A DNA stretch of 64,000 nt from Bradysia coprophila (GCF_014529535.1 NW_023503598.1:496001-560000), one strand, 5' to 3'. Shown: positions 46,066-58,402, counted from the stretch's first letter. Notes: a model not told the origin generated them from the letters alone. A program made the numbers and translations.

Positions 46066-46267
46066 CACGGCAGAGTTAAGTTAACCAGGCAGTAGTGGAC
46101 GTTTGACAAGGGACCTGGATAATCTAGTAGCCCTATATTTTTTGTGAATAAAATTTTTCAATTTACGTCACTGTTCATTTGAGTTCATTTTCATCCAGTG
46201 TATTAGGTCCCTTACTTGACGTTTCGAAAATGAACCGCTCCTGCCTGGTTTATTTTACTCTGCCGTG
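46066..46267. mobile_element. hAT-like MITE 'CACGGCAGAG', copy 3
   Basis: Starts CACGGCAGAGTTAAG and ends ctctgccgtg, flanked by the perfect 8-bp duplication gttgtgaa (46058-46065, 46268-46275). This copy defines the family's exact ends. Confidence 0.92.
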
Positions 46268-46275
46268 GTTGTGAA

Positions 46276-46901
46276 AAATGTAATAATTTCGGTGATTTAG
46301 ATTCGATGTGATTTAATTCAGATTGAGTGCCATTCAAAATTCTAAATTTAAAATGCAAACTTCAATATACAAAACATATTGTGCGTAAATGAGCTTCATG
46401 TGTTGTTTTAACAGTTCACGTAGCGGTTGACTTAAAATGTTCGTCTCAAAGCCACCAAAATGGTGAAAATAGTACATTAAGGTACCGGTGGATATACCGA
46501 GAATTAATACTCTTCTGTATATTACACAAACACGAGTGTAACGAGTGTACGTGTAATATACGGAAGAGGATTAGTTCGTGGTATGAACCCTAGGTAATTA
46601 ATAATGACGTCATATCAATGGAATAATTGAGGGAAATAATGTTCGGTATAATACTCCGAAAAACAGTGTTTAATGTTGATATATACACCGCAATGCAATA
46701 AATTAAATTTATTATGGCGAATCATGTAAACAAACTTAATTACAATTTGCCCACTATTATTTGGAGTTTCATTTAATGTCTGAGCCAAGCAATACACAAT
46801 AGGTACAACATTGATACAGATTTAACGCAAAGACAAGCAATACAACAAATTATCAACTAAACATTGTCGTTTGGTGTGATGTGAGTTGCAGAAGATATGA
46901 C
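46276..46901. other. Noncoding, unit 3
   Basis: 46586-46720 repeats 30165-30290. A small inverted pair is around 'gtaatatac' at 46510-46570. No gene. Confidence 0.45.
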
Positions 46902-48160
46902 CAAGGCTGGAAACTTTGGGGAGGTCACGCAGATCGCCTTATTGTACACCACTTCTAAAGATTTTACATATAAAAACGAGCCGTCAGAACAGTCGGAGCG
47001 TTTGCTGCGACTGAGCCCCGTACAAACCCGTACATCTATTGCGTACGTGACCCTAGTTCGTCCGTCGCCCTACTCTTACCGTAAGCCTACTGCGCCCGTA
47101 AACGTCGGTAAAGTAAAATTCTTATGAAATGTGTACGTCTTAAAAATTGCGCATAGCGCAATTACGAAGCCCCGTACGACGTTCCTTTCAAATGTAACAC
47201 AAATTTCGAATTGACCTAAAATTACCGATTTATATTGATTTTACAAAAATCCAAAATGGCGGCCGACGGCCATTTTGTTAGGAGGTGGAAAGTAGTATGG
47301 CTGCTTTACATTCGTTAGTACCTTTCAAACAAAAAAAAATGAAATTCGGTCAAATTTTACTTGAGATATTAACAAAAAACACCACCTTCACTGTACGGCC
47401 GAGTAGCCACATATAAGCTCACTCCAAGAGACCTAGCTCACGCTCCGGTGAATCGAATTTCATAAACTTTTTTTTCCTTGATTGGTACGGTCAATACCTA
47501 TCTAATAAAGCAAAATCCATCTAAATACGTTCAAATTGGGCCAACCTACAAGCAAAAACGGCTTGCCGCCCTGTACCTAGTTCACACCAAGGGGTCTAAC
47601 TCACGAGTCGGTCATCCAATTTTCATAAACTTTTTTTTTGTCGATCGGTATTGTAAATACCTTTCATTTGACGTATCACTTACAAGTGTAGTGCTTAAAT
47701 GTCTGGAGATATCGTCGAAAAACAGTTAGGCACTTATTGGGCCCCAGCTCCGGAAGGGTCGACCCAAAATCGCCCATCTTCGAACTTTGCCTCACTATTT
47801 TGACTATCTTTCAGGGAAAAAAAAAATTTTGAAATCGGATTTGATTTACTCAAGATATCGACGTGACAGACGGACGGACAGACGGACGGACGGACAAAAT
47901 TTTTATTGCGGGATCGTTATCTATGAACATAGGCAAACACTTTGCCCTTACCGTCTGCTTCGAATTCCATCAATTACACACGGCATCGTAATCCTATAAG
48001 CCCCTTCGTACTTCGTACGGGGCTAAAAATTCACCACATCGTCACGGCGTCGAGAATCGTCACAGGAGGTAAATTTTTGTATGAAATCCGCCATTTTATG
48101 TTCAACTGTGGTGTGTCACTAGCGTATCTGTATCTGCGTGACCTCCCCATGCGTGACAGG
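46902..48160. mobile_element. CAAGGCTG-family MITE split by a nested repeat
   Basis: The left end (caaggctggaaactttgggg, gaggtcacgcagatcgcc) and a right-end match (atctgcgtgacctccc near 48130-48146) lie on either side of a 1-kb dispersed repeat. This is read as a MITE interrupted by a later insertion. Confidence 0.5.
46995..48025 (+). mobile_element. Dispersed non-autonomous repeat, copy 1
   Basis: The core (47160-48025) matches 50756-51905: 'gccattttgttagga', cctttcaaacaaaaaaaaat, 'cgagatatt', ctcacgctccgg, gtctaactcacgagtcggtc, a GACGGACAGACG microsatellite (47866-47896), and a self-complementary end cgtacttcgtacggggcta. The terminal hairpin and microsatellite are reminiscent of Helentron/DINE-type elements, but that is only a suggestion. 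Confidence 0.7.
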
Positions 48161-49248
48161 TCTACCCATATTCAAAATTTCTCGATTGATTAGCCGGTAG
48201 ATAATAATAATAATTTCTCGAGTTGATTGTGAGATTGGTTCGGTTATGATCAGTATTGATCATGAATGAAAAAAGCAAAATTTCTTGTTTCTTTTCAGTA
48301 TTTTTCGGATGTTGTTTTGTCATCCATCTTCAGTTATAAATATAAATAACATCGTAAGGATATAAGGATTCTGGTCGAGTCACCTTTCTTCTCAGTTCCG
48401 CTTAAATCACATTTAAACTTTCGGTATAATAAGACTCGGACTTATGCATGAAATAGATCTCTTCAGTTGGCGAAACTAATGACAGTACCTAGTGCACTTT
48501 GACTATTTTGTGTGCTAACTAATTGTAGCTAATCTCACAAAAACGGAATATTTTTTAAATTCCTGAGAAATCAACATCCAATTTTAACATTTTTTGTAAC
48601 AATTTAGTGATTTGCTTAATTTCAAATATAAACATTTCCTTCAAATTGTCCAATAAACTTTTTAGTCAGAATTTCCAGTTTATTTGTTTTCTTAACAATG
48701 AATTAAAAAATTACGCCGTTTCGCGAAGTTTCCTGCGTTAGTTAGCACACAAAATTGTGGTATGCGATTGCACTACCAGTGGTCAAACTTTTGATCTATC
48801 ATTGATCATCGAGACTTTCGTCACTTCATGTAGGACGTCATCTCCATTCGAGTATACTTTCTCTTAATGCAACCACAGTCACAGTGACAGACAAGCAACT
48901 ATTTTTAAACCAATCATCACACTATTTATAATGAAAATTTGGTCCCACTTCTTCGAAATTAGGTTTTGTTTTGATGAAATTCATTAAAAACACAATTTTT
49001 CACGCCGTATGTGTGCCTAAAATATGAATTTCAAGTGAACGATAATGAAAAAGTGAACCGAAAAATAAATTTCAACGCTTCCTTGCATTTTGAATTTCGA
49101 CCGCACTTTTGGCGTCAATTGTCATTAAGGATAACCATGATGATATTAAAAATAATCAAAAATGAAGACTCGGAACCTCTTAAAGGCCACTTGAAGAGAG
49201 CGCCGCCTTCAAACAAAATCACATACTTGATTACATCATTTCAATGTT
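48161..49248. other. Gene-free region in unit 3
   Basis: No supported gene; AT-rich unique sequence. Confidence 0.4.
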
Positions 49249-49256
49249 ATATAAAC

Positions 49257-49399
49257 CAAGGCTGTAAACTCTGTGGAGGTCACGCAGATGCACGCCATAC
49301 AAATTAAATTTTGGTGAATTTGTTTGTATGGAAAAGGTGTGTTCCCGCGTATCTAATAAAATGGCGATCTGCGTGACCTCCTCAAACTTTACAGCCTTG
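49257..49399. mobile_element. 143-bp hAT-like MITE 'CAAGGCTGTAAAC'
   Basis: Inverted ends CAAGGCTGTAAAC and GTTTACAGCCTTG-like, with inner ggaggtcacgcagat. Flanked by the 8-bp duplication atataaac (49249-49256, 49400-49407). Units 1 (about 29425) and 2 (about 38210) have the unoccupied site. Confidence 0.9.
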
Positions 49400-50580
49400 A
49401 TATAAACACAATTCAAGTATCACCTTTCGAACTTGTTTCGTTCACCGTCCCCAACGTACGAAATACCGTGAATGGTGCTCTTTTGAACATATTCCGACAC
49501 TGTGCTCTCAACGGCAGAAAATTTTGGCTAAAATTGAATTCAATTCAAAACCTTTAATGCTTTTTGAACGATTAAAATGTTTAATGTGAATTTACTTCCT
49601 CCCCATTTTGTGTATTATCGACATCATAAGTTGTACCACTTCTCCGACGAAGATGATTGAATATTGAACTGAATTTCATTTTGCGGTTAATTTTTTCGTT
49701 TAATTCTGTTGAGATTCTGCAAGAAACTGTCGGCATCAAGCTGGGGCACTATCTAAATTGGCACATTCATATAAACTAACATGACCGTAACATTGTCATA
49801 GATAGTGAGGCGAGGGAAACACATGAATTCACGCCGTAGATGCGCTTCAGAATTGGAATTTTGCAAAGTATATAAACACTGAAGGTACCGCAGATCCGCA
49901 AAAACATGCGGATCCCTACTTTGAGGTGAATTTATTGTATATCAATACACATGCGTACAACATGCTGTAAATATATGTATTGGCGTCATACGAAATTCAC
50001 CTTAAAGTCGGGATCCGTATTTCTTGCTATTCCCTGAGGGTCTGCACTACCTTACGTGTTTATATACTTTGGAATTTTGGGGGAATCGGTGGCTGAAGAA
50101 ATGAATTAAAAAATTTATTAAACGTACTCTGATATGAAAATATCTGTAATCACTCATATACGACGTTGCGTTTGATTTGTGTTTGACACTTCAAATTTTT
50201 AATTCTCAGCGGATTTACGGAGAATAGATTTATTTGGCAGCTGTGATCACTTTTGCTTGAAGCGTGTTGATCATGGGCAATGCCTAAAATTCCCTCATAA
50301 AGATAAATCATGCGTTTCGTTACTCTCACAAACTTTATTTTGTTATTTTGTTGATACAAATACCATACGTTGACATTGTCAATGGTGATTAATTTAGAAT
50401 GATCACCTTGTCGAGTTGCATTGGTAGATTTCTATTCGTTTCTATTCGTTATGAAGACTATGTCGAGGTGAGAAAGAGTTTCCCGTAGCCTTCCGATGAT
50501 TTCTTTATTCACACACAATTATAATAAATATTCCAAAAATCAAATCTAAAAAAACCTGATCAAAATATAAAAAAAATAGC
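49400..50580 (+). repeat. Tail segment of duplication unit 3
   Basis: Matches the unit 1 and unit 2 tails. Interrupted here by the 49864-50071 MITE. Near 50175-50200 it preserves the empty site of the MITE found at 38794 in unit 2. Confidence 0.75.
49864..50071. mobile_element. hAT-like MITE 'CAAAGTATATAAACAC', copy 2
   Basis: Same terminal repeats as 17866-18203, flanked by the 8-bp duplication gaattttg (49856-49863, 50072-50079). An internal palindrome surrounds gcggatcc. Confidence 0.92.
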
Positions 50581-51907
50581 TAACGCCGACCCGTACGAAA
50601 CACCTATTCGTATCAAAAGCCTTTAATGTGAAACTCTTCATTTCTCTTATTTCATTTTCTTCTCTGCTGAAAAACTATTCTTCCTTTTAAATCACTTACA
50701 TTATCCACTCTTTGCCTTGTCATCATATACAATTAAATTGCCGGAGGCAATATAGACAGCCCCGTACGAAGTCAAATTTCATAAATTCCTATTTAAACAG
50801 CTATATACCGCTATATTTACCTATATTTCACTGTAAATAAACATTTCACAGAGTAATATGCTATTATATAGCTCTATATGCCTGTATATAGCTCAATATA
50901 GCTGTATATAGGTATATATAGATGTCCATATATGGAATCCCTGAAACCCCTCACACTTAAGGCCAGGTTATGCGTCCTGACATATGTGCGATATATCGGA
51001 CCATAACCTGGCCTTAACACATTATTTCCATTTTAACAGAAACTCTCTAAGCATCATTTTTCCCACTTTATATCACTTTTAATAAAATCCAATATGGCCG
51101 CCGGCAGCCATTTTGTTAGGAAACCGAAAATAGTACCGACGCTTTACATTTGTTAATACCTTTCAAACAAAAAAAAATCATGAAATTCGGTCAAAATTTA
51201 CTCGAGATATTGACAAAATACTCCACGTTCACTGTACGGCCGAGTATCCAGATAAGAGCTCACTCCAAGAGACCTAGCTCACGCTCCGGAGAACATAATT
51301 TCATAAACTTTTTTTTCCCTGATTGGTACGGTCAATACCTATCTAATAAAACTAAAACGAAATATGTTCAAATTTGGCCGACCTACAAGCAAAAACTGCT
51401 TGCCGCCCTGTGCCTGTTCCACACCAAGGGGTCTAACTCACGAGTCGGTCATCCGATTTCCATAAACTTTTTTTTTGTCGATCGGTATTGTAAATACCTT
51501 TTATTTGACGTATCACTTACAAGTTTAACGTTTAAATGTCCGGAGATATCTTCGAAAAACCGTAAAGCACTTATTGGGCCACAGCTCGGGAGGGGTCGAT
51601 CCAAAATCACTCATCTTCGAACTTAGCCTGTCTTTTGATATTACCAAACGGGAAAAAAAAGAATTTTCAAAATCGGATGCGTTTTACTCAAGTTATCGTG
51701 CAGACAGACAGACGGACAGACGGACAGACAGACGGACAGACGGACAGACAGACGGACAGACGGACAGTCAGACGGACATTTTTTTTCGCGGATTTGGCAT
51801 CTCTAGACAACCACAATAGGTTTCCCCTTACTCAGGGAGTCCAATTCGACGTGTTACAAACGTATGCGTAAACCTATAAGACCCCAGTACTTCGTACGGG
51901 TCTAAAA
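50581..51907 (+). mobile_element. Dispersed non-autonomous repeat, copy 2
   Basis: Relative of 46995-48025, longer on the left. Unit 1 runs uninterrupted across this point (about 30740), which shows that it is an insertion in unit 3. The right end reads gtacttcgtacgggtctaaa. A 51150-51626 reading frame crosses the repeat but has no domain; I treat it as chance. Confidence 0.75.
51697..51780 (+). repeat. GACAGACGGACA microsatellite
   Basis: About 75 bp of alternating gacagacg and gacggaca units inside the dispersed repeat; a shorter version is at 47866-47896. Confidence 0.9.
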
Positions 51908-52051
51908 ATATCAATCTCGACCAGTCTTTGCAGATAAGTCATTAATAGTTTATTTAAATTTGATGTAAATGTGTACCGAAACCGCAAGCACATAGGTCTC
52001 TTGCAAGGTCGTTGAAAATGTCAATCGTCATTCACAGAGAAGCCAACACTG
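51908..52051 (+). repeat. Unit 3 tail, last part
   Basis: Matches 30740-30905 in unit 1 (tatttaaatttgatgtaaat, accgcaagcacataggtct, agccaacactgtta). Confidence 0.7.
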
Positions 52052-52054
52052 TTA

Positions 52055-52226
52055 TGCTGAAAACAAACGAGACATTGAAAACGCATTTTGGTCCTAGTTT
52101 TCATTGACAAATGCAACAATCGTAATTTTCGATAGAGAAATTTCTAACTTTATTTGACAGTTGCGACAATTTCGTCATGAAAACAAGGACCAAAACATGT
52201 TTTGAATGCCTCGTTTGTTTTCAGCA
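52055..52226. mobile_element. 172-bp Harbinger-like MITE, first of a doublet
   Basis: Ends TGCTGAAAACAAACGAGACA and inverse, flanked by TTA on both sides, as PIF/Harbinger elements leave. The arms extend over most of its length. Confidence 0.85.
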
Positions 52227-52229
52227 TTA

Positions 52230-52401
52230 TGCTGAAAACGAACGAGACATTGAAAACGTGTTTTGGTCCTAGTTTTCATTGACAGATGCAGCAATCGCAA
52301 TTTTCGATAGAGAAATTTCTAACTTTATTTGACAGTTGCGACAATTTCGTCATGAAAACAAGGACCAAAACACGTTTTGAATGCCTCGTTTGTTTTCAGC
52401 A
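52230..52401. mobile_element. 172-bp Harbinger-like MITE, second of a doublet
   Basis: Same length and nearly the same sequence as the first; they share the TTA at 52227-52229 and a third TTA follows at 52402-52404. Confidence 0.85.
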
Positions 52402-52439
52402 TTAAAGGTTTCGAAACTATTTGATGTTGACTTGAGAGA

Positions 52440-53345
52440 GGACCCTTTATTATTCCCTTGACTGAAAGTCATGGGTCTTACGGATGACAAACACTCTTAA
52501 ATGTTTGTCACGCAATGTTCACTACTATGATTGAAAATACATGAATGTATGACCAAAAACCTTAAATACAGAAAATGTTTGTCACACTTTGTTCATTCCT
52601 TGACAACACGAAAGCTTCATAAATCCTCAACGCATTTCCAAAAACTGTTTTTATTCGACAGGGAATTAAATTCCTAAGGCTAAGTTCGAAAATGGGATAT
52701 AACGGACGATTGATGTTAGAGATATTCCCAAAAGAATTTTTGTCTTGTCGCTTGATAACACGATTACTCGAGTAATGCTCAATGGATTTCCAAAATAAAT
52801 CTTTTACTCGATGGGGAATTAAATTCTTCAGGTTAACACGATAGCATGAGTAATTCTCCACTGACTTCCAAAATCGACGAGGAATGAATATCCTGCTGAT
52901 ACATTCGAAGATGGGCTAAAACAGACAGGTGATCTATGTGATATTCACAGAAGAATTTTCGTTTCGACGCTTGATAACACGACAACTCGAGTAATTCTCA
53001 ATGGATTTCCAAATTCCGAGCTTCAGGTTCGTTATTGGAGTAATAATGTAGACGTTATTTCGAAAAGATTTTTTATTGAGTCGTTTCGTCGTAGTTGTTT
53101 GTATAAAAAATTGAACGAGTGTCTGTGTAATCCACACGAGTTTAATTTCAGTTCAATAAACAAGAAATCTTTTCAACGCATTTTATAGCAGACAATCGAT
53201 CGTTGGAAATGTAAGACATAGTTCGCTTTGTTTATTCTGAAATTTTGTTTTGAATAAAATAAAACAATAAAATAAATGCGCAATTTAGTGCCTCGATTCT
53301 TATATGTTCGTCATTTTAAGAATTAATAACTTGACAGAAATAAAT
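52440..53345 (+). mobile_element. One-armed relative of the foldback element
   Basis: Starts ttattcccttgactgaaagt and follows the left arm of 4199-5783 (tgtttgtcac blocks, diverged tandem subunits, cagacaatc, aatgcgcaattta, taacttgacag) to about 53345. No inverted partner is found nearby. Confidence 0.75.
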
Positions 53346-54033
53346 CGTCAACGTAACCGACGTAACCTTACTTAATTTTTCGTCAAGTAGTCCTTAACCT
53401 CAATTAATTGACGTTAACTGCATTCAATTTACTGGCTTTTACATGAAAATCGTTCATTCAATTCATTCGATATTTTTCGACATGTCTGAGATCGTGTCTG
53501 ACGTTTACAAGGTCATGATATTGATATATAGACCCGATAATAATGCTGGTCATATGCTTGACGTCTCTAACAGCTTAAATATGAAATTTGCTTAAAGGCA
53601 CAAATATGATTATATTAAATTGTTCAACAATAGATCGTGTTACATTCATTCTCTAACAAACGCAGCTTCACTTTGACGTTTTAACGAAATAATTTCTTTA
53701 AGATTCAGTTATGTTTGCTTCTGTTTTCGGCCTGTCAAAATTCGTGTTTACCATACGATTGACCACATCTATATATAATGCTTGTTTATTAGTTCAGAAA
53801 GTTTTTGGTATTATAATAACGTGCGGTGTCACAGTCACATTACGTTTAGGACTTACCGACTTGCTAAAGAAGCTCAATACATAGTCTTATATTTATTGGA
53901 AATTTTTGGAGTTAATGTTAGGAGCAGTACTACACAGTAAGAGGATCGAACACACTACTAAAAACTAAGAATTATTCACACAAAAAACTCTGGTCTATTG
54001 ATTGCTGGCTTTATTCTTTCTTTCGATATAATT
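53346..54033. other. Spacer before F-box copy C
   Basis: The latter half (53700-54030) matches the sequence before F-box B; no gene. Confidence 0.5.
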
Positions 54034-54039
54034 TTTATT
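54034..54039 (-). terminator. Polyadenylation signal of F-box copy C
   Basis: Minus-strand AATAAA 12 bases past the stop. Confidence 0.55.
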
Positions 54040-54050
54040 TGTCCTTAAAA

Positions 54051-55609
54051 TTAGCATCTCTGAACATAGTGATAGTATGCTGTAGAAGACATGCAATACT
54101 TTTTGCTTGCATCAACAGTAAAATGATAATCACGTTCCACGCACTGTAGTCTCACGAGTTTATGGCTCAAGTCTGTAGTATTGTCATTGAAATCGGTGAA
54201 AATTGTCAACTGCTGAGCATCTTCCAATTTCTCTCTGGCTTTATTCAGTTCAGCAACTGGAAATGTTTCGCAATACCTCAATGCACACCCTTTGAACACT
54301 GACAGTTTTCGTAGATTCTTCCAGTGTCTGGCAAATAGCATTGAACGAGAAAGTAATAGTTTCGCTTCACCTGATTCGATTGTCAGCTCTTGAAGCTGAG
54401 ACGGTGCAAAGAACGGCATCTCATTTACCAAAGAAAAGTTTTGCCCGATAGTAGACCAATTCATCCACCTCTTTAATACACTATACTCGAATTGCAATTC
54501 TTCAATGGAAACACTTTTCAAATGAACAAATGGAGTAAATGTTCGGTTTAATTCCACAACCGGAACCGATAACTTCCTGATATGTATTTTCGTGAGTTGC
54601 TTCAAATTTTTCAATTGGTTTGTATGTTCCATCAATAGGTTCTTAGCGACTCTGTCATCACAGAATTTCAGTTCTAACGATTGGAAGTTGCGACGTCCAC
54701 ATAACTTTTGAAGGTGTCCGCGAATTTGTTCGAAATTTCTTGTAAATACTGGATCAATGTAAAGAAACAAATGTTTCAGGTTTAAAGCAACGTCGGCAAC
54801 AATTTCAACACACTTCATCCTTCCCGATCGTCCGCGGCTTTGGCTGTCAGTGCTCCGTTCGCTTAACTCTATGCATTGTATTTGACTATTTCGTTGCAAA
54901 AATGTTTTCCAATTTTTTGGGTTTATCAGACTGCTTGAAAGATATTCGAAATGCAAATGTGTCAGCTTCGGATATTTCTGTCCGAAAATCTCATCGATCG
55001 TTTCGTCTTTCAAAAGACATAAAGAAAGTGTTGTCAAATTAGGACAATACTTGAGAAACGTTTGCACCTTTCGCATGACTCTTTGGAATAGATTAACAGT
55101 TTCCACGCTCTGCAGGAAGCTTGAAATTTCCTTACAAAATGAATCCAATACAATACCGTCATTGTCAATGGTGATTTCGTTTAAACTTGGATCGCATTTC
55201 GTTTTCACAAAACATGCGACTCGTTCAGGTTTGATATGAACTCCACCATGGATACGCAGCTTTTTGACCAAATTGTTGAAGTAGATAACGTATTTCTCCT
55301 TATAATGAATGGTTCCCCTGGAAGAATGCTCAATTTGCACTGTCTTATTGATTTCATTCCGAAACCTTCGTTGAAAATCATCTCTACACAATCTTTGGAT
55401 GCGCTTACAAGTCCTGCTGTACGAATAAATGGCATCTAATGGCAGCCTTTCCAATATGGTGAAGATACAATCGTCATTCAATGTCGCCAACAGCAAGCTC
55501 TATCAAAGAACAAAAATTGAATATTTTACCGTTAATCTTCGTTTGCCTAAATGCTTGCACGAACACTCAATGAAAATATATTTACCTCTTCGCACTTATC
55601 AGTAGCCAT
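54051..55609 (-). CDS. F-box protein with LRR-like C-terminal region, copy C
   Basis: Minus strand, exons 55609-55586 (MATDKCEE) and 55499-54051, 490 residues, intron 86 bp. It has the same F-box (CIFTILERLPLDAIYSYS) and LRR-like body as copy B, but many scattered replacements, for example LLKDETIDEIFGQ where B has LLHFDDTVDEIFGQ. Copy A agrees with B at this point, so C is the outgroup. The second codon block begins SLLLATL where B has SLMLTTL; only the Met in exon 1 can start this copy, which supports the eight-codon first exon. Intact and probably functional as a substrate receptor of an SCF ligase; target unknown. Confidence 0.85.
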
Positions 55610-58023
55610 AGTTCGGTGTGGATGAATAATTATAAAATTGACTTTTAAAACGTTTCAACGCTAATATGTATGACCGGCCTCTTCGGCTTCTGAAACGTGA
55701 ATGTAATGAAAGCGTCTTTTGCAGAGCAACGCGATTATTGAATTGACGCCCGGTAGTGCGGCATCGGCTACTGTCAAAGTATAGTGCATTTATATTCAAG
55801 CCGCATATCACTGTCAATTATTGACAGCTCAACCTCACTCTCACTTTACGTAACATGAGCCGATGAAACCTTGTGCCATCTATGGAAGGATAGTGACAAT
55901 TCAACCTGTCAACTCTTTTGGTTCCGCTGAAGGTAGATGTTATAGAACATAAGCATTATCAATTTGAATGGATACATATAAGATCGGGAATGGTTGCTGA
56001 ATCTGCCAATCAAAATTTTTCTGTGTATGTTAAAGTCTAAAAATCGATCGATAGTAAAATGCCTTTAAAGAATGTATCAAAGCGATGTTGAACAATCGAC
56101 AGCGGGACTGTGCACAAAGCATGCTGGATGTTCAGCGAACAGTGTTCACTATACGTATATAAAAATCAACCAGTCATTAATCCATCCACTTTGTAAATTT
56201 TGCTCATGCCAAGAAGTCTAATTTAAATCGCAAGCTTAATCCAATAAACAAATTACATACAAGGAATGCAATAGAAATGCATGCAACCACACTAAGCACA
56301 CATTTATAACACTGCTTCGGATCCAAATCCAATAAAATATTTCACGCGGTTAGACTACTGTAACCAATAGAGGTTCAGAGAAAAACACCAGTAGTGCATC
56401 TTATTAATCATTCAACTGCATAATTTTATAATAACTGTGCGCACGTAAACCATATTAATGGTTCGATTAATAGTTAGCCATAGAATTAAGCAACCATTTA
56501 GAAAAAAAATAGTAGTGCCAGAGGTAAGCTGGACTACCTATAATTGGGTTGATGTGTAATGTGCAAATGTCTGACATTTTCTGATTTCTTCTCTCTCTTT
56601 TTTTACCCTGCAATCGCTGCTAGAAATTATGTCTTCATATAGAGAAATTTAATAGCGTCTTGCATTCAACAATTTATTGATCGTTTTTAACAACGAGAGA
56701 TGTACCAGAAACATGTGTTTCGTTTGATCTGCTGTTGCCAATTAGCTATTCAATAGATTGACCTGTATTCGATTGAAAACACAGATTTTATTTTAATAAT
56801 AAACGGAATCGGAATGGAACAAGCTTCTCGTCTGTTTTTTTTCACCAATTTTGAAGAGAAAATTCTAAGCATTATGACTATTGAACGAGCATTTATATGC
56901 TTGATTCTAGCAGAGTTTGGATTTATAAGATGTCCGATAAAAAGAACGATAGTAGCATTAACAAAAGCATGTTTAAACAAATGAAGTAAAAGATTTCAAA
57001 CGCAAATACTCAGATCAAAGTAGAAGTATTAGATCCGATAGTAAAATTGCTAAAATGATTATCGTCAGTGGAAGGTTAAACATTGGAAACGTTCAGCGCC
57101 AGCGGTTCAAATATTATGACGGGATTTTTTCTTCTGGTTGTTTGTAATTGGCGGTGTAATATTCTCGTCAGTTATAGCCCATATATGCTTCGGTAAAATT
57201 AATGATTCGTCATTAAATTGTTTTCCATAGAAACGCTAAAGGAACGCTTGTAAGAGAAGCTTGGATGTAGTGAAGATTCCAAAAACAACTCGGGTTATTA
57301 TATCTGTTCAGTAAGTAAGGAGCTCATAAAACTTCTCTTGCATTTTGAAGCGTGTGTTTCAAGAAACAAATTACTTCCTATCAATTGCTATGTCATTGTT
57401 AAAAAAAAAGTTCAGACGCATATACGCGACTCCAAACATATTTTTCGCTACGAGCTGCAAATGCAAACAATTATCACGGAACCAAATAACAAACAAAACG
57501 TATTTGCACAGAAATATATTGAAAATCATCGGTAAAATTGAACAGAAAATGAATTTAAAATAATTTATGCAAAATGTGTTGTCTCTGCGTTATAAAGTAT
57601 CTATGAGTCGTGTTGTACATAAAATACATTCTGCTCATATATAATGTACGTTCTGCATGTAGAAGTACAATATAATGAGGAATTTATGGTACGTATGAAT
57701 AAATATTATTTATACAAAAAGAATCACCGAGAATCACTGGACACACATATTGACTGAGACTGATTGTTACATTCTTGCGTAGTTTGCATTATTCTTTTTC
57801 GCTGGTGAATGAACTTTCGATTAATTTGTTGCCAATCTAAGTTTTGGAATCGATAGGATAATGTCTGTTTATGGAAGCTCAGATGTCCAGATGCAGAAGA
57901 CTTATAAATTCGTATATAACTAATAACGGACACAGAAAAAGGTTCGCTTCGTTTGAAGATGTCTTTTGTGTGATGTTAAAGATATCTCGAAATATTCCGA
58001 AATTTTGGAAGACATATTGAACG
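55610..58023. other. F-box C upstream flank and gene-free region
   Basis: 55610-56010 is the conserved F-box 5' flank (candidate promoter). After about 56010 similarity to units 1 and 2 ends and no ppk copy follows. The rest is AT-rich, without a supported gene. Confidence 0.5.
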
Positions 58024-58235
58024 CATGGCAGAGTAAAGTAAACCAGGCAGGAGCGCTTCATTTGACTAGGGACCTGAATTATCTAGCTGCCTTATCTTTT
58101 GCGAATAAAATTATTCAATTCATGTCAGTGTTCATTTTAGTTCAATTTCAATTTCATACAGTATGAGTTCCTCTGGACCCTTATTTGACGTTTCAAAAAT
58201 GAATCGCTCCTGCCTGGTTTATTTTACTCTGCCGT
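58024..58235. mobile_element. hAT-like MITE 'CACGGCAGAG', copy 4
   Basis: ggcagagtaaagtaaaccag and inverse, with gggacctgaat and 'tgtcagtgttcatttta' inside. No clear duplication remains at the flanks. Confidence 0.8.
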
Positions 58236-58402
58236 TTCTTAAGGTGATAGAATGTTCATCCTTCTCAAGATAATACAAAACAAAGAAATTATTTTATCAA
58301 CTAACTATGGGTGATTGTGAAATTGGAAAACTTTCGAATCACCTCTGCGCAAAGTCTTTTCAACAGATTGATTTCAAATCTTTGTTTCAAAGGAAACGTG
58401 AT

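Noticed and set aside
51150-51626. 158-residue open frame
   Set aside because: Lies within a dispersed repeat; the sister copy at 46995-48025 does not keep the frame and there is no domain.
51697-51780. Short-unit tandem repeat considered as a CRISPR-like array
   Set aside because: Units are 8-12 bp without spacers; it is a simple microsatellite in a transposable repeat.
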